From assembly GCA_016748015.1 (NCBI GenBank), contig JAAOMT010000778.1:128945-192944 (forward strand): a stretch of 64,000 nucleotides of DNA, in the 5' to 3' direction. This DNA is from Geosiphon pyriformis. Taxonomy: Eukaryota > Glomeromycota > Glomeromycetes > Archaeosporales > Geosiphonaceae. A model generated the notes under the pieces. The model made no database searches. It was not told the origin of the DNA and saw nothing but the letters and a program-made list of their open reading frames with translations. Positions within the stretch are counted from its first letter, which is position 1; the number at the start of each line of letters is the position of its first letter. The position numbers and the translations under genes are program-made. Shown in pieces: positions 1 through 13,152 of the stretch.

Positions 1-2301
<2,301 letters not shown>

Positions 2302-4558
2302 GGTTATGTTAAAAAGAGCGAGTTTTAGTTTACTGACACCCGAGCCTTTGACCGAGTCCTTAATTCAGTCCTCAACTTTATACGTCATGTATTACCTAAA
2401 TTTCATTTATAAATTTGAATTATTATATTATATTATAAATTATTTAGTCTTTTAACAATTTGACAGTGTTTTGAATTCAAGAATTCAGACAGTAAAAAAA
2501 CATAAACAACTATTTTTAGATATTATTAATTTTAAATATCAATAAACAAAAATTCAACATATTAAAAAATAATATTTTTAAGCAGATTTATGATTTTTAG
2601 GTTTAAAAAGTTAATATTTTATTAAAATACTTAGTATAATTAATTTTTTAAAAAAATAATAAAAATTATGAAAATAATAACATTAATTATTATTTTTAAT
2701 TAAAACATTTTATATTACTAAATAAAAAAAGGCTTATTTAATTCAAATAACAAAAATAATATTATATAATTAGTACATATTAAATTAAATTAAAAATAAT
2801 CGTTAAAAATCTTTTTTGGTTTTTATAATTATAATTTAAAAATTACAAAATTATGTTTTTAATCTTAAGTAAAAGTTTTTTATTTAAAGTATTTTTTAAA
2901 TAAATAAATAAAACTAATTTTAATATTATTACTATTATTACACAAAGTTTTAAGATTTTAACAACAAATTAATAACAAAACAACTTTTTTTTTAGTAAAT
3001 TTTTTTATTTTTGTTTAATAATTAAAAAAAAACTTCTTTTTTCTTAAAAATATCATTATTAATTTCTTTAAATACATAAAAATAATGGTTTTTTAATGTT
3101 TTTTAAAGCATATTTTTTAATTTAAAGAATATTTTTTTTTATAAAAAATAAAATATTGTTTTTTCAATTCTATTAGATTTTGGTTTAATAATTTTGATTA
3201 TTATTATATAAACAACCAAAAAAAACAAAATAACAAAAAACAATTTTTTTAATATTTTTTTATAAAAATAAAGCTGTTTTTTAGGTTTTATTAATTTTAT
3301 TGTGTTAATATTAATTATAATATTTAATTTTATTCTAATTGTAAACAATAATTCTTTTTTTTTAAACAAAAATAATAATATATTTGTTAAATTTAATTTA
3401 AATTAATTTTTAATCATATTAGTTAATATATAATTTTAATTAATTATATTATTAATTACTTAATTATTAAAATTAAACTAATAAAATAAAATCAAAACAT
3501 TTTTTTTTTGTTTTTTAAAAATATTATTGGTTTTAATAATATTTAAACAATTATTAGTTATTAAAGTTTTTTTAAAAAATAATTTTTATTTTAATACATA
3601 ATAATTTTTTTTTTATTAATTTTTTTAATAAGTATAATTTAATTATTATTTAATATATAAAAACAAATTAAGTATTTTCAATTAAATATAACTTATATAT
3701 TTATTATAATCAGTTATTTAAGTTAATTAAAATTATATTACATATTTATATATATTATAATATTACTATTTAAATTAAAAAAACAAACATATATTAATTA
3801 TATAATTTAAAACTTATTGTAAAAATTTTAATAATATTTAATATATATATTATATTATTAAAAAATTTATCTAATAAGTTATACAAATTATAAGATATTA
3901 ATTTAATATTATTAATTAAATTATTTTATTTTATAATAATTTTATATCTATATAATTATATCTATTTTTGTAATTTATAACTAATTACAATATAAATAGT
4001 TAATTTTAAGATAATAGTCTTAATATTTTTAAAAACTAAAAAAGTTTTTTCAAATCAAACTTTAAAAATAAACTTTTTATAAAAAGCAATATATAAATTA
4101 TTATTAAGAAAAAAATGTGTAAAATTAAAGCAAAACACTTATTAATAATTTTATATTATTATTAATATTTAATTTATATGTAAAAATATAATCAAAAACT
4201 TTACTTTTTTATAATACAAACACAAAATTTTTGGATATAAAAACATTTTTTGACTGTTATAAATAATTGTTTATAAACTATTTTTATCAAATAATATACA
4301 AATTAATTAAAAATTTGTTAGTAAATTTAAATAGCATATAAAAATTAACAATTATTTTATTATTAAATTTAATTTTTTATTAAGCATAATACATTATTTT
4401 GTAAATATTATGAATAAAATACCAAGTATTTTTAGAAACAATAAAACTATTTACTAATAAAAACTTTTTTAAATTAATACAAAAAAACAAAAAAACAGTT
4501 TTATTAGTTAAAATATTAACAATATTATATTTATAATATTAAAATAGTTTTTTATTTT
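2302..4558. other. Very AT-rich intergenic block without recognisable genes
   Basis: About 2.26 kb of extremely AT-rich DNA upstream of CDC5, dominated by A/T homopolymers and TAA/ATT runs. The longest open frame (3369-3139, minus) translates to a low-complexity Lys/Ile/Phe string with no family features. I see no coding sequence, RNA gene or intact repeat. It may be a decayed transposable element or simply mutation-biased intergenic DNA. The CDC5 promoter must lie at its left edge, but no motif can be defended. Confidence 0.7.
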
Positions 4559-4570
4559 AAATTAAATAAC
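4559..4570. repeat. Target-site duplication of the LINE, left copy
   Basis: The 12 bases AAATTAAATAAC lie immediately before the LINE 5' end and recur exactly at 11299-11310, directly after its A-rich tail. Placement at both element boundaries supports a target-primed insertion. In DNA this AT-rich a 12-base match is weaker evidence than usual, but its position is exact. Confidence 0.75.
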
Positions 4571-4706
4571 TTTTTTCTCTCATTCCTTTACAAATCCCAA
4601 AAAAGAGTCAAAAGTTTTTTGAAAGAAGTTTTTTACTATTCAGTACGATAAATCCAAACTGTTTCTGCTTGATTATGAGGCCGTTGTTGGCCCTAATATT
4701 GTTGTC

Positions 4707-6494
4707 ATGAAAAAGTCAGTTGAAAGTTCTGGCTTTGTGGGTGGTTTCAAGACTGTTCTGTCAAGGAAAAAGAGAAGAGGTGGTGTTCTTGAAGACAATA
4801 CTGGTGGTAAAGAGGGTTCTGCTAAGGTGCAAAGTGGTCATTCATGGAGTTCGGAGACTGGTGATACCACAGAATCTGACAGTGTTGATATGGAAGAGGA
4901 GTGTCTTGTAGAGGAAACAAGTTTCGATTATGGTGAAAGTGGTGCACTTGTTGGTGGAGATTTGGATTAAACGCTGAAAGATTCGTGAGTGACAACTAGA
5001 AAAGCATTGGGAAAGCCTTTGGGAAAGATCAACTTCCTGGATGGCAATGATAATGATGATGTTCTTCTGGATGCCCCTTTGGTGCTTCTCCCTCCTCTTA
5101 AGAACCTGGTCAATGTTTCTGTTAGAAAGTCATTTGCTTTGGATTTGGATCTGAAAGCAGTAGAAGGAAATTCGGCCCAAGAAAAGCTCAAAAAAATCAG
5201 AAGTTTATTTTCAGGAATCAATGGTTTTGGGAGGGCATCTACCCCCTCAAAATTATTAGGGATCATCAGAGCGACGTTCACTTCCGAATTGGGTCTAATG
5301 AAAGCCACTAAAAAGGCTACTGGTGCGAATATCATAGTAAATACCAATCTTAAGAGATCGGCTGGTCGCTCAGATTGGGCTGTGGTGTTGAAGAAAATTC
5401 CAGTTGGAACATCAGCTGAGGCTGTGCGCACTGCGCTCTTTGAGTTTGAGACAATTAAGTCAATTAAGATGCAATTGGTGGGGCTGTGGCAGAAGGCTGT
5501 GGTAGAATTTGAGCATTCAGACCACACCGATTTGGTCGCAGCAAAGTGGTCAATCTTAATCGAAAAGGATGCTGTACGGGTGGCTAGATCAGATTTGGAC
5601 AAAGTATCATGGGACACGAGAGATCAGCATAGAGCGCTGCTCTATACTCTGCCAATGGGAACGACTGCTCATGACATCTGGGATTTTATTGGTTCTGTGG
5701 GTGGGAAGATGTGTGTCATTGATCGTCATCCTATTACGTATGCTAGGGCTAGGTGTGCTGTTATCTGTTTTGATTCTGCTGAATCATTGAATGCCATTGT
5801 GGGAACCATGCCAGTGTTGAGGGGTGCCAATCTACACTGGTCTTGTCTTGTTTCAGCCAAGTATGCCAAGTGTGGGAAATCAGGTCATACGTCATTGGGC
5901 TGTGCAATTGGTGGAAGAGTTTCTTCAGGTTTGTCTTCGCGTAAAGTCCTGTCGGATACAGATAAAAGCAGATTGGCGGCCATCTATGCCAAGCGATCAG
6001 CTCCAGTTGCTTGTCCAGTCTCTTTTGGTGGTCTCTCTTGGGTAAAGATTGCTAGTGGGTCTTTTTTTCCTTCTTTCTCTGGACAAAATACTTCAGTGGA
6101 ATTTGGTTCCTCTTCAAAGATAGATCCGTCCCTGCCAGTTTTGATAAAAGTCAATGATAGGTTTGCTGCTCTTGAGTGCAGTCTTGCCAGCCTCATGGAG
6201 CAAGTAGGTAAGCTGGCTAAGAGGTTGGATGTACTTGGACCAACAGTTTCCCAGCCAAGCTTTAGATGTCAGCTGTTGGTGACCCCTTCATCACAGAATC
6301 AAGGGGCGGATGTAGTGATGAGTGAGAGTTTGGGTGCAGTCACTAGTGGTGAGATTGTTGTGGGAGCAGTGTCTTTCGATGTATCTTTGGTATCCAAGTT
6401 GGAAGACAGCATAAAGTGTCTGATAGAAACAGTTCTGGGACTTTCAGCCAAAGTGGACAGTTTTGGGGTGAGTTCAAATTCCTTTTCTTTTTAA
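4707..6494 (+). pseudogene. LINE ORF1: RRM-like / zinc-knuckle RNA-binding protein, broken
   Basis: A single reading frame of 596 codons including the stop, from ATG at 4707, with in-frame stops at 4968 (TAA) and 4986 (TGA). ORF1 proteins of this type bind the element RNA. Two RRM-like stretches are visible (roughly 5370-5570 and 5630-5845), followed by a knuckle at 5862-5903 of form CxxCx4Hx4C in which the first Cys is Tyr (TAT, one G-to-A step from TGT). The C-terminal part is polar and Ser/Val-rich. Both stops are explained by single C-to-T changes (CAA to TAA, CGA to TGA). The frame downstream of the stops is open for 501 codons, so decay is recent or light. The terminal TAA overlaps the ORF2 ATG as TAATG. 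Confidence 0.88.
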
Positions 6495-9400
6495 TGAACA
6501 GTTTGGTTTGGAATTTTGCTACTTGCAATGTCAAAGGTATAAACAATCTTGTGAAACAGGACGATATCATTCATTGGCATATAGAGAAGAACAATTTAGT
6601 TTCTATTTTTACAGAATCAAAGTTAAGAGAGAAAATTCGCCCCTGGATTGTTAACAAATATGATGGTGTGCGGGTGTTTACCTCTGGTTTGGAATCTGGC
6701 TATCTGGGAGCTGGTGTCACTGTCATTATGAATTTTTTCTTGGCAAGACATGTGTGCAAAGTGTCAGAGGTGCCTGGTCGGCTCTTGTCCATTAAGTTAC
6801 TTTTCAAAAATAAACTTTCGGTGTCTATTCTGGGTCTGTATGCTGGTGCTTCCTCAGCAGTTCGGTTTTCTCAGGCTGGTGAAGTCAACTCTCTCATTGC
6901 AAAAGCTGTTAATGAATCTTCCTTCATTGTTCTCAGTGGCAATTTCAATGAAGATGGTTCTCACAGGTGTGCGAGTTTTAAAAAGTGTCTGGATTTGGGT
7001 CTGGTTAATGCCTTGGGTGGAAGCTCCTGTGGGAAATTGCCGACTTGGTCTAATTCTCAGGGCGTTGCTAAGACAATTAATTTTATGTTTGTTTCTTCAA
7101 ATCTGGTCAATGCAATTGTGGGTCGCAATGTGTTTGGCGTTGGGAAATACTTTGATACTGATCATCAGGCTGTCTCAGTGTTAGTGGGTTTGGGTGATCT
7201 GCTTGATGTTCAGTTGAATTCTGTTCGCAGACAAGCAAATAGGGATTGCTGGAAGTATGATTGCAAAGGTGCAGATGATGTTAAATGGGCCAAATTTAAG
7301 GAAGATACGGTGGCAAATGCTGCTGTATTTCATGACAATTTTCTTGCAGCCAGGGTTCTCTCAGACTTGGATTTGATGTGGGTTGCTCTCCGTAAAGTGA
7401 TGTGTCTGTCTGCTGAGGTGGTTTTCAGGAAAAAGTGGTTTAAGGAATATGATAAAATTTTTAACAAGGATTCATCCAAATTTCACAAGCTGGAGCTCTT
7501 GGTGTCTAAGTTAGTTAGAGCATTTCATATTGATTCTGCTGAGGAGTTTACATCTCTGCTCGACAGGTGGGAAGGTTTGGATTCAGTCAATGCTTCTGCA
7601 GTGAAGTCTCTCTTTCTATCAGGTTCCCACTTCAATGCTATTTGGTCAGTTTTGTATAAGGTCAAAAAGTTTTATCACGCATCCAAAATGTCAGAAGTGG
7701 AGCGAGTTAGGGAATCTCAAATCAGGTCAGCAATAGATAAGAGGATAAAGAGTTTCGAATTGGACAAAAGTCATATTATTAGGAGTGTATTGGAATGTCC
7801 TTTTCACAAAGTAACTTTGGATCATCTGGTTGTTGATGGTGAGTTGGTTTTGGAGCCTGCTCTGGTTAAGGCCAAAGTGGATGCAGTCATGGAGGGATAG
7901 ACTAGGAAGCGCGATGTAGTTTCTGATGTTACTGGTATCTGGAGTTGCCAATATTAGCCTTTAGAATATGTTTTTAACAACGCTTTTTCTGGTGTAATAA
8001 GCTTAATTGATTTTGATGAGATGTCTAGTGTCGTTTTGAACCTGCCTGATGGGAAAGCTGCTGGTCTCTCTAGTATCTCAAATAAGTTGTGGAAACATAG
8101 TGACAAATCGGTTTTGGACATGCTTTTAGTGCTTTTAAATGTTTGCTTGGAGTGTGAATCTGTTCCTGGGCCTTGGAAGAAGGCTTGGGTATCGATGATC
8201 CCCAAACCTTATGAATGGAAGAATGTTCTCACGAATACCCATCCTATTGCTTTGGTTAAAATGGCTCGCAAAATTCTTTCTAAAGTGCTTTTGGACAGAA
8301 TTTCTTTGGCTTGTAGTGTTTTTGATGTTCTGAGGGGAAATAATTTTTCTGTTTTAAAAGGCACAACCACACAGTCTCCCATTTTTGCTATTGGTTCGGT
8401 CGTTGAGGATGCTTTAGAGAAGAACTGAGAGCTGTGGCTGGTCTTGCAAAACATGCAAAAAGCTTATAATTCTGTTGGCTGGGAGCATCTGAGAAAGAGC
8501 TTGGTCAGAATAAAAATGTGTGACAAATTCATTCAGTTTTTTGGTAGCATCCACAATGATCGGGTCAACAGAGTTATGATGAATTTTGGGTTGACTGATG
8601 GATATCGGGTACATGATAGTTTAGATCAAGGGGAGGTGTTTTCTCCTCTTCTCTGGCGCATATTTTATGATCCCCTTTTGTGTGAGGTCAAGAGACAAAA
8701 AAGTGTATGTGGATATAGGTTAGACTCTTGTTTTGTTGCCAACACTGGCCGCATTGAATCTTGGGCTGGTTTGACTTCTTTCCTTGCTGCTGGTGCTTTC
8801 GTCGACGATACAATTTGGATTGGTAGCAGCCAGGCTGCCACCCAACATATTCTCAATGTTACTAGTGAGTTTTTTCAGGTCAATGACATTTCGATCAATA
8901 ATGACAAAATGGTGGCCATTTCCATTAATTGCAAAGTTTCCAGCCCTCGTTTGTTGATCAGTGGTTTGCCTATTTTGATAGCCAAAAGGGGAGAGCCTCA
9001 TTGGTACCTGGGTATCTTTCTGTCTACTGAAGGTTTGTCGAAGCCTAGCTTGGCTAAGGCATACTTAGATGTCCAGTTTTTCACCAATCTTGTTCTGAGA
9101 AAGGCCATCTCTGATAAGCAGTTCTCGTATTTGGTGTCAGCGGTTCTTCACTCCATAATTGCCTACAGGACTCAATTTAGTTTTGTTTCTATTAGTGTGT
9201 GTGCGAAATGGGACACTTTGATTTGTAAAGGTTTGAAGTCCAAATCTGGCCTGCCGCTCGACTTTCCCAATGATGCTATTCATCATCCTTCTCTGTACGG
9301 GTTGAAATCTTTTGAACAGGTCCAGGCTGAAAGCAAGTCAGCTGCTGTTGTTTGTTTTGCCAATTCTGTGGGTATTTTGGGCCACCTGTTTGTGCATAGG

Positions 9401-11165
9401 TCTCATGATTTACAGGTTCTCAACTGGTGCCCTCGTCACTCCCTGCTTTTCCCTTCTTATATTAATATCAGTCCTTTGAATAACTTTTTGGCTGGTGTTG
9501 TCTGGATTTTTTTGGGTTGCAATCTTTCTCTGAGTGGTCTCATAACCAAAGCTTTTTGTTTTTAAAAAGGGACCCCAATGTCTATTGTTCTTGACGAGTT
9601 AGCTTTTTATAAATGTGTCTCTTCGCTTCGGCAATATGGAATTGTCTTTGTTGAGCAGCTTTGCGATCGAACTGGTTCTGTTTTCAAATGGAGGACTTTT
9701 AAGTGGTGAAAGAGACTGGACCCTTAGGGCCCGATTCCTGATTGGTTTAATGCTGCTGTTCACTTTTTGTCTGGTTCTGGATCATCTCCCGTTTGTTCTC
9801 TTTTGTCACTGAATGTTGACTCATCTGACGTACTTGTGTCTTGCGAGTTTGATGTTGTTTGCAATCGCTTATTGGAGATTGATTCCAATTGTCTTTCTTT
9901 GTTTACAGATGGTTCTCTGTGTGGGCTGGGTACTCTTGGTATAAAGACTGGCACTGCTGTTTTTTTTGAGGACATTGATTTGGGTTTGGGTGTGGAAGTT
10001 TCTGGTTTGGTTTCTTCTACCATGATGGAGCTGCAGGCCATTGCTTTGGCTCTCGAGTGTGTCCCTTCTTCTCATTCGGTTAATCTGTTTTCGGACAGCC
10101 AGGCCGCTTTGGATGCATGCAGGTCAGAGTTAATATTAGGGCGTCCAGATTTCAGGAATCAGTGTTGGGTTGAACACCGCCATATTTCTAATGTCATTTG
10201 TCGCAAAAATTTGGATGTTAATTGGATTAAAGTTAAGGGTCACTCTGGAGTCTTAGGCAATGAGCATGCTGACACTTTGGCTAAGGCTGCAGTGTCTTCT
10301 GGTGTGCATCTTCCTCACAAGATCGATGAACATTTTCTCAAGGCTGGAGGTACTGTGGTTTCTGGTAATTCTAGACATTTTGTTTGTGGTGTTTTCTGCT
10401 TTATTCACCGTGCACATTGAGAGGTTGGTTCTGGTTCTCGGGTATTGGTGGACAGCCTGCGTGCTGATGTTGATTGGTCCAGATCGTGTTCGGTGTGGCA
10501 TCCAGACTCTCATTTGGCCGCTGGCTTCACTAGTGCTCGTACTGCTGGTTCTCGGACGTATTTTATGAAGGCATTGCATCATCATCTTCCTGTTGCTGTG
10601 CATAAGTGACTTTACAATAAGGGGTATCTCAGTGTGTTGTGTTTGTTCTGTGGCAATGTTGAGATTTCAGATCATGTGTTTTCATGCCCATTCGATGCTG
10701 GTGATTGTGCTTGGTTGATGAATGCTCATGCATCTGTTTGGGAGATGCATTCAGATTTATCTCACTCGACTTTATGTGTTTCACAGTTCCGATGCTGTTG
10801 TTAGTACGGCTATATGTAAGAGCTTTGTATTCAATAAGTGGTATTGTGAATCTTTTTCTGTTTTCAAGGATGCTAAAACGGCAGCTCAGAATATCGTGGC
10901 ATTTGTGCGCAAATTCTGTCTTGCATTCCGAGATGATATTTGGCTGGTACGTGCGAAGCACAGAGCTGTTATGAAAAAGGGTGGCCTGATTCCATGTGAT
11001 GGTTCTATTCCTGTCTCGATTTCTGGTCTTTCTTCAGTGCTCTCATCCAGTGTGGTTAGATTGTTGGGTATGGCTGATGCATTTAGTATTGGTTTTGGGT
11101 TTCATGAATCTAGTTTATTCTTTTCTGGTGTAGGTAAATTGGTCTCAGTGCGTATAGGTGTCTAG
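6494..11165 (+). pseudogene. LINE ORF2: endonuclease-reverse transcriptase-RNase H polyprotein, broken
   Basis: Starts at ATG 6494, overlapping the ORF1 stop. Order: EEP/APE-type endonuclease (about 6494-7200; motifs NFATCNVKG, TESKL, final DHQ), linker, reverse transcriptase (about 8020-9010; FVDD active site at 8798-8809), RNase H (about 9890-10310; FTDGS, MMELQ, FSDSQ and GNEHAD give the D-E-D-D set), then a C-terminal region with CLFCG and H/C residues. One frame holds from 6494 to about 10780 with stops at 7898 (TAG), 7955 (TAG), 8426 (TGA), 9563 (TAA), and further stops near 9705, 9727, 10418 and 10607. A frameshift near 10780 moves the last 125 codons to another frame. The endonuclease GDFN motif reads GNFN here. 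Nearly all stops are one transition away from Gln, Arg or Trp codons. Confidence 0.9.
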
Positions 11166-11298
11166 TGTTGTCCTGACTAGTCTGAATGGCTGGTCACATG
11201 TAGAAAGAGCATGATTCATGCCTAGTTTAAATTACTTGTATGATATATTGTACTAGGTAGTGTTTGGACCTCATTCGTTAAAATAAATAAATAAAAAA
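11166..11298 (+). other. LINE 3' UTR and A-rich tail
   Basis: About 115 nt of non-coding sequence after ORF2, ending in repeated AAAT units and a run of A at about 11279-11298, followed at once by the right copy of the target duplication (11299-11310). This is the expected reverse-transcription start end of a LINE. Confidence 0.8.
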
Positions 11299-11310
11299 AA
11301 ATTAAATAAC

Positions 11311-11612
11311 ATAAATAATTTTAGTATAAATAATATTTATAATTTGTTTTTTTTTATTCAATAATAATTATAAAAATCTAATATTATTAAAATAAGGCTA
11401 AAAATATATTTATTAAGAACAGTTTAATTATTAAAATAAATTACAATTGTATAAATTTTAATATATACTTAAAAAAAACTTTAATCAATTTTTTTTGTCA
11501 ATCTCTTGATCATGACGAGAGTAAAAATTTATTGAAGAATTAACAACCTCTTTTTTTCTTTTTCTTTCACCTTTTCATAATTATTTCTTCTAATACACCT
11601 GTTTTAGTTGTC
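11311..11612. other. AT-rich spacer with probable 5' leader of a second LINE
   Basis: The first part is AT-rich filler with no features. From about 11500 the composition changes (CTCTTGATCATGACGAGAG, then a pyrimidine-rich stretch), probably the 5' leader of the LINE fragment that follows. No gene is visible. Confidence 0.5.
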
Positions 11613-12184
11613 ATAGAACCAGTAGGCTCTTCTACTGGTGGTTTTGGTTTGGGTTTGGCTGGTTTGGAGACCCACCCACATACTAAAAAGAAATGTGTAA
11701 AGAGCATCTACTCTTGTATTACATTATATAAAAAGCCAAAAAAACCTAATGCTAGTGGTGTTTTGGTCAACTTGTCTATTGGCCCTCTGATATTAGAAGA
11801 TATTGGTATTTCTGGTAATAAGCCTACTGTATTCTGGGGAAGTGAAGTTGGCAGTATTGCTAATAGTATAAGTGATTTCTCAGATATTGAGAATATGGTG
11901 AACATAGTTGTCAAAAAAATGAGCTACATTGAATTAAATGAGAATGACAATATAAATAATGCTATGTTGAGAAAAACTTGCATTTAAATATATGTGTTGG
12001 GCAATCCTCTGAAGGCTCCAACATTTGACATTATAAGCAATGATAAAAATGTGCTGGGTCTTCTGTCTCCAAAGTTTAATGGTTTCAATCAGCTGCCATC
12101 TGTTAAGTCATATGTTCTGAAGAAACATAGCTTTAAACCAGTCAAATTGTTTGCATTGAATGTTGAGTTGTCTGCTGTGCCTGG
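11613..12184 (+). pseudogene. 5' fragment of a second LINE, ORF1 N-terminus
   Basis: In-frame remnant of about 190 codons from ATA 11613 (the expected start ATG with a G-to-A change, in the same GTTGTC context as the first LINE) to 12184. It encodes the N-terminal acidic/Ser-rich part of another LINE ORF1 family (blocks such as YKKPKKP, PTVFWGSEVGSIANS, LPSVKSYVLKKHSF, ALNVELSAVPG). One in-frame stop (TAA 11985). Coding sequence ends abruptly at 12184, where the terminus of an LTR begins, so the element was cut by an LTR insertion. Different family from the LINE at 4571. Confidence 0.8.
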
Positions 12185-13071
12185 TGTTACAGTTTAAGAA
12201 TTTAGCAAAAGAATCATAAAAATAATATAAACTATTCAATCATAATATAGTGCAGTAATAATCTTAGAAAAGTAATGATTAATATAGTAGCAAACACCAT
12301 CTCGCAATAGTGGCAAGCACCAGTTTACAATAGCAGCCAACACCAACTGGTGATAGCAGCAAACACCAGATTGAAATATCAAAAAGAAAGTATTACAATG
12401 TGTTTTCTCATAGAACTACAAACATGTATATATACAGTAGCTTAAATATTGAGAAAAGTCAATCAAGTAATAAAAATCATAACTTATCAAGCAATAGATC
12501 CAATTTATCCAACAAACTCCACTTTAAATCATATCTTTAAATAGTACCTTTAAATTAAATATCCCAAGAAACCTTTAAATCAAAAAGAAATGAAAAAAAA
12601 TATTTAAAACTGAATTATCACAACCCCAAAGTAGTAAGAAACTCACTTGTGTTAATTATTGAATGAAACTATCATTCATCAGTTGAATTCCTTGGAAGAA
12701 TAATTCCTGATCAAGATTATTCACATTGTTACTAATTGATAAAAGCTTTATTGTGAGAATTAAGAAAAGTGCTAAAGACTATTAATATTCTGTGTTTCTA
12801 GATTAGAGAAACACATCAGGCAATTGCAAAGATAGCCTCAGAGAAGACCCCAAACAGTGGGTAGATTTCAGTTCAGCTTCTGAAAAGGAGTACATAAACA
12901 CACACAACAATCAGGAATTGAGAAATAACTTACATTGCAACATTAAAGAGAAAGCCTTCAATATAACAGTAATATTATCACACAAATAGAATTAAGAAAT
13001 TCACAAAAGACTGATTGCAATTAAAACGGGATATCAGCAATTAAATATACCAAGAAAACCATCCCATAACA
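12185..13071 (+). repeat. 5' LTR of element A
   Basis: Begins TGTTACAG at 12185 and ends CCATAACA at 13071, the TGTTA...TAACA ends shared by the other LTR families here. It contains a short tandem segment of CACCA-bearing units (about 12290-12375, spaced 25-27 bp). The right end is fixed by the primer-binding site that follows. Single copy in the window. Confidence 0.7.
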
Positions 13072-13090
13072 TTTGGTAAACCCTACGAGG
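13072..13090 (+). other. Candidate primer-binding site of element A
   Basis: TTTGGTAAACCCTACGAGG directly follows the LTR end. The TGG three bases in is what pairs with a tRNA 3' CCA. The sequence differs from the site used by elements C, D and E, so a different primer tRNA is implied; I cannot name it. Confidence 0.55.
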
Positions 13091-13152
13091 AAAGGAAATC
13101 AAAAAAAAATAATAATTAACAATAATTCATTGCTAAAAAGGAAGAAACAAAA

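Larger units (their letters stand above)
4571..11298 (+). mobile_element. Full-length, inactive non-LTR retrotransposon (LINE) with RNase H
   Basis: About 6.7 kb element with 5' leader, two overlapping ORFs, a 3' UTR, and an AAATAAATAAAT/poly-A type tail, bounded by the 12-bp duplication. ORF1 is RNA-binding; ORF2 has apurinic-type endonuclease, reverse transcriptase and C-terminal RNase H. Its base composition is much less AT-rich than the flanks. Several in-frame stops and one frameshift make it non-functional. The ORF sequences resemble LINE families I recall from Rhizophagus; clade placement (I- or Tad-like, given the RNase H) needs a tree. Confidence 0.93.

Noticed and set aside
3139-3369. 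Minus-strand 76-codon open frame in the AT-rich block
   Set aside because: Low-complexity Lys/Ile/Phe translation expected by chance from A/T runs; no motif or neighbour supports it.
4967-5617. Long minus-strand open frame (216 codons) opposite LINE ORF1
   Set aside because: It mirrors the plus-strand coding sequence, has no family features, and the plus strand carries clear RRM and zinc-knuckle readings.
12290-12375. CRISPR-like short repeats (CACCA units)
   Set aside because: Units are degenerate, few and without unique spacers; they lie inside an LTR of a eukaryotic retrotransposon.
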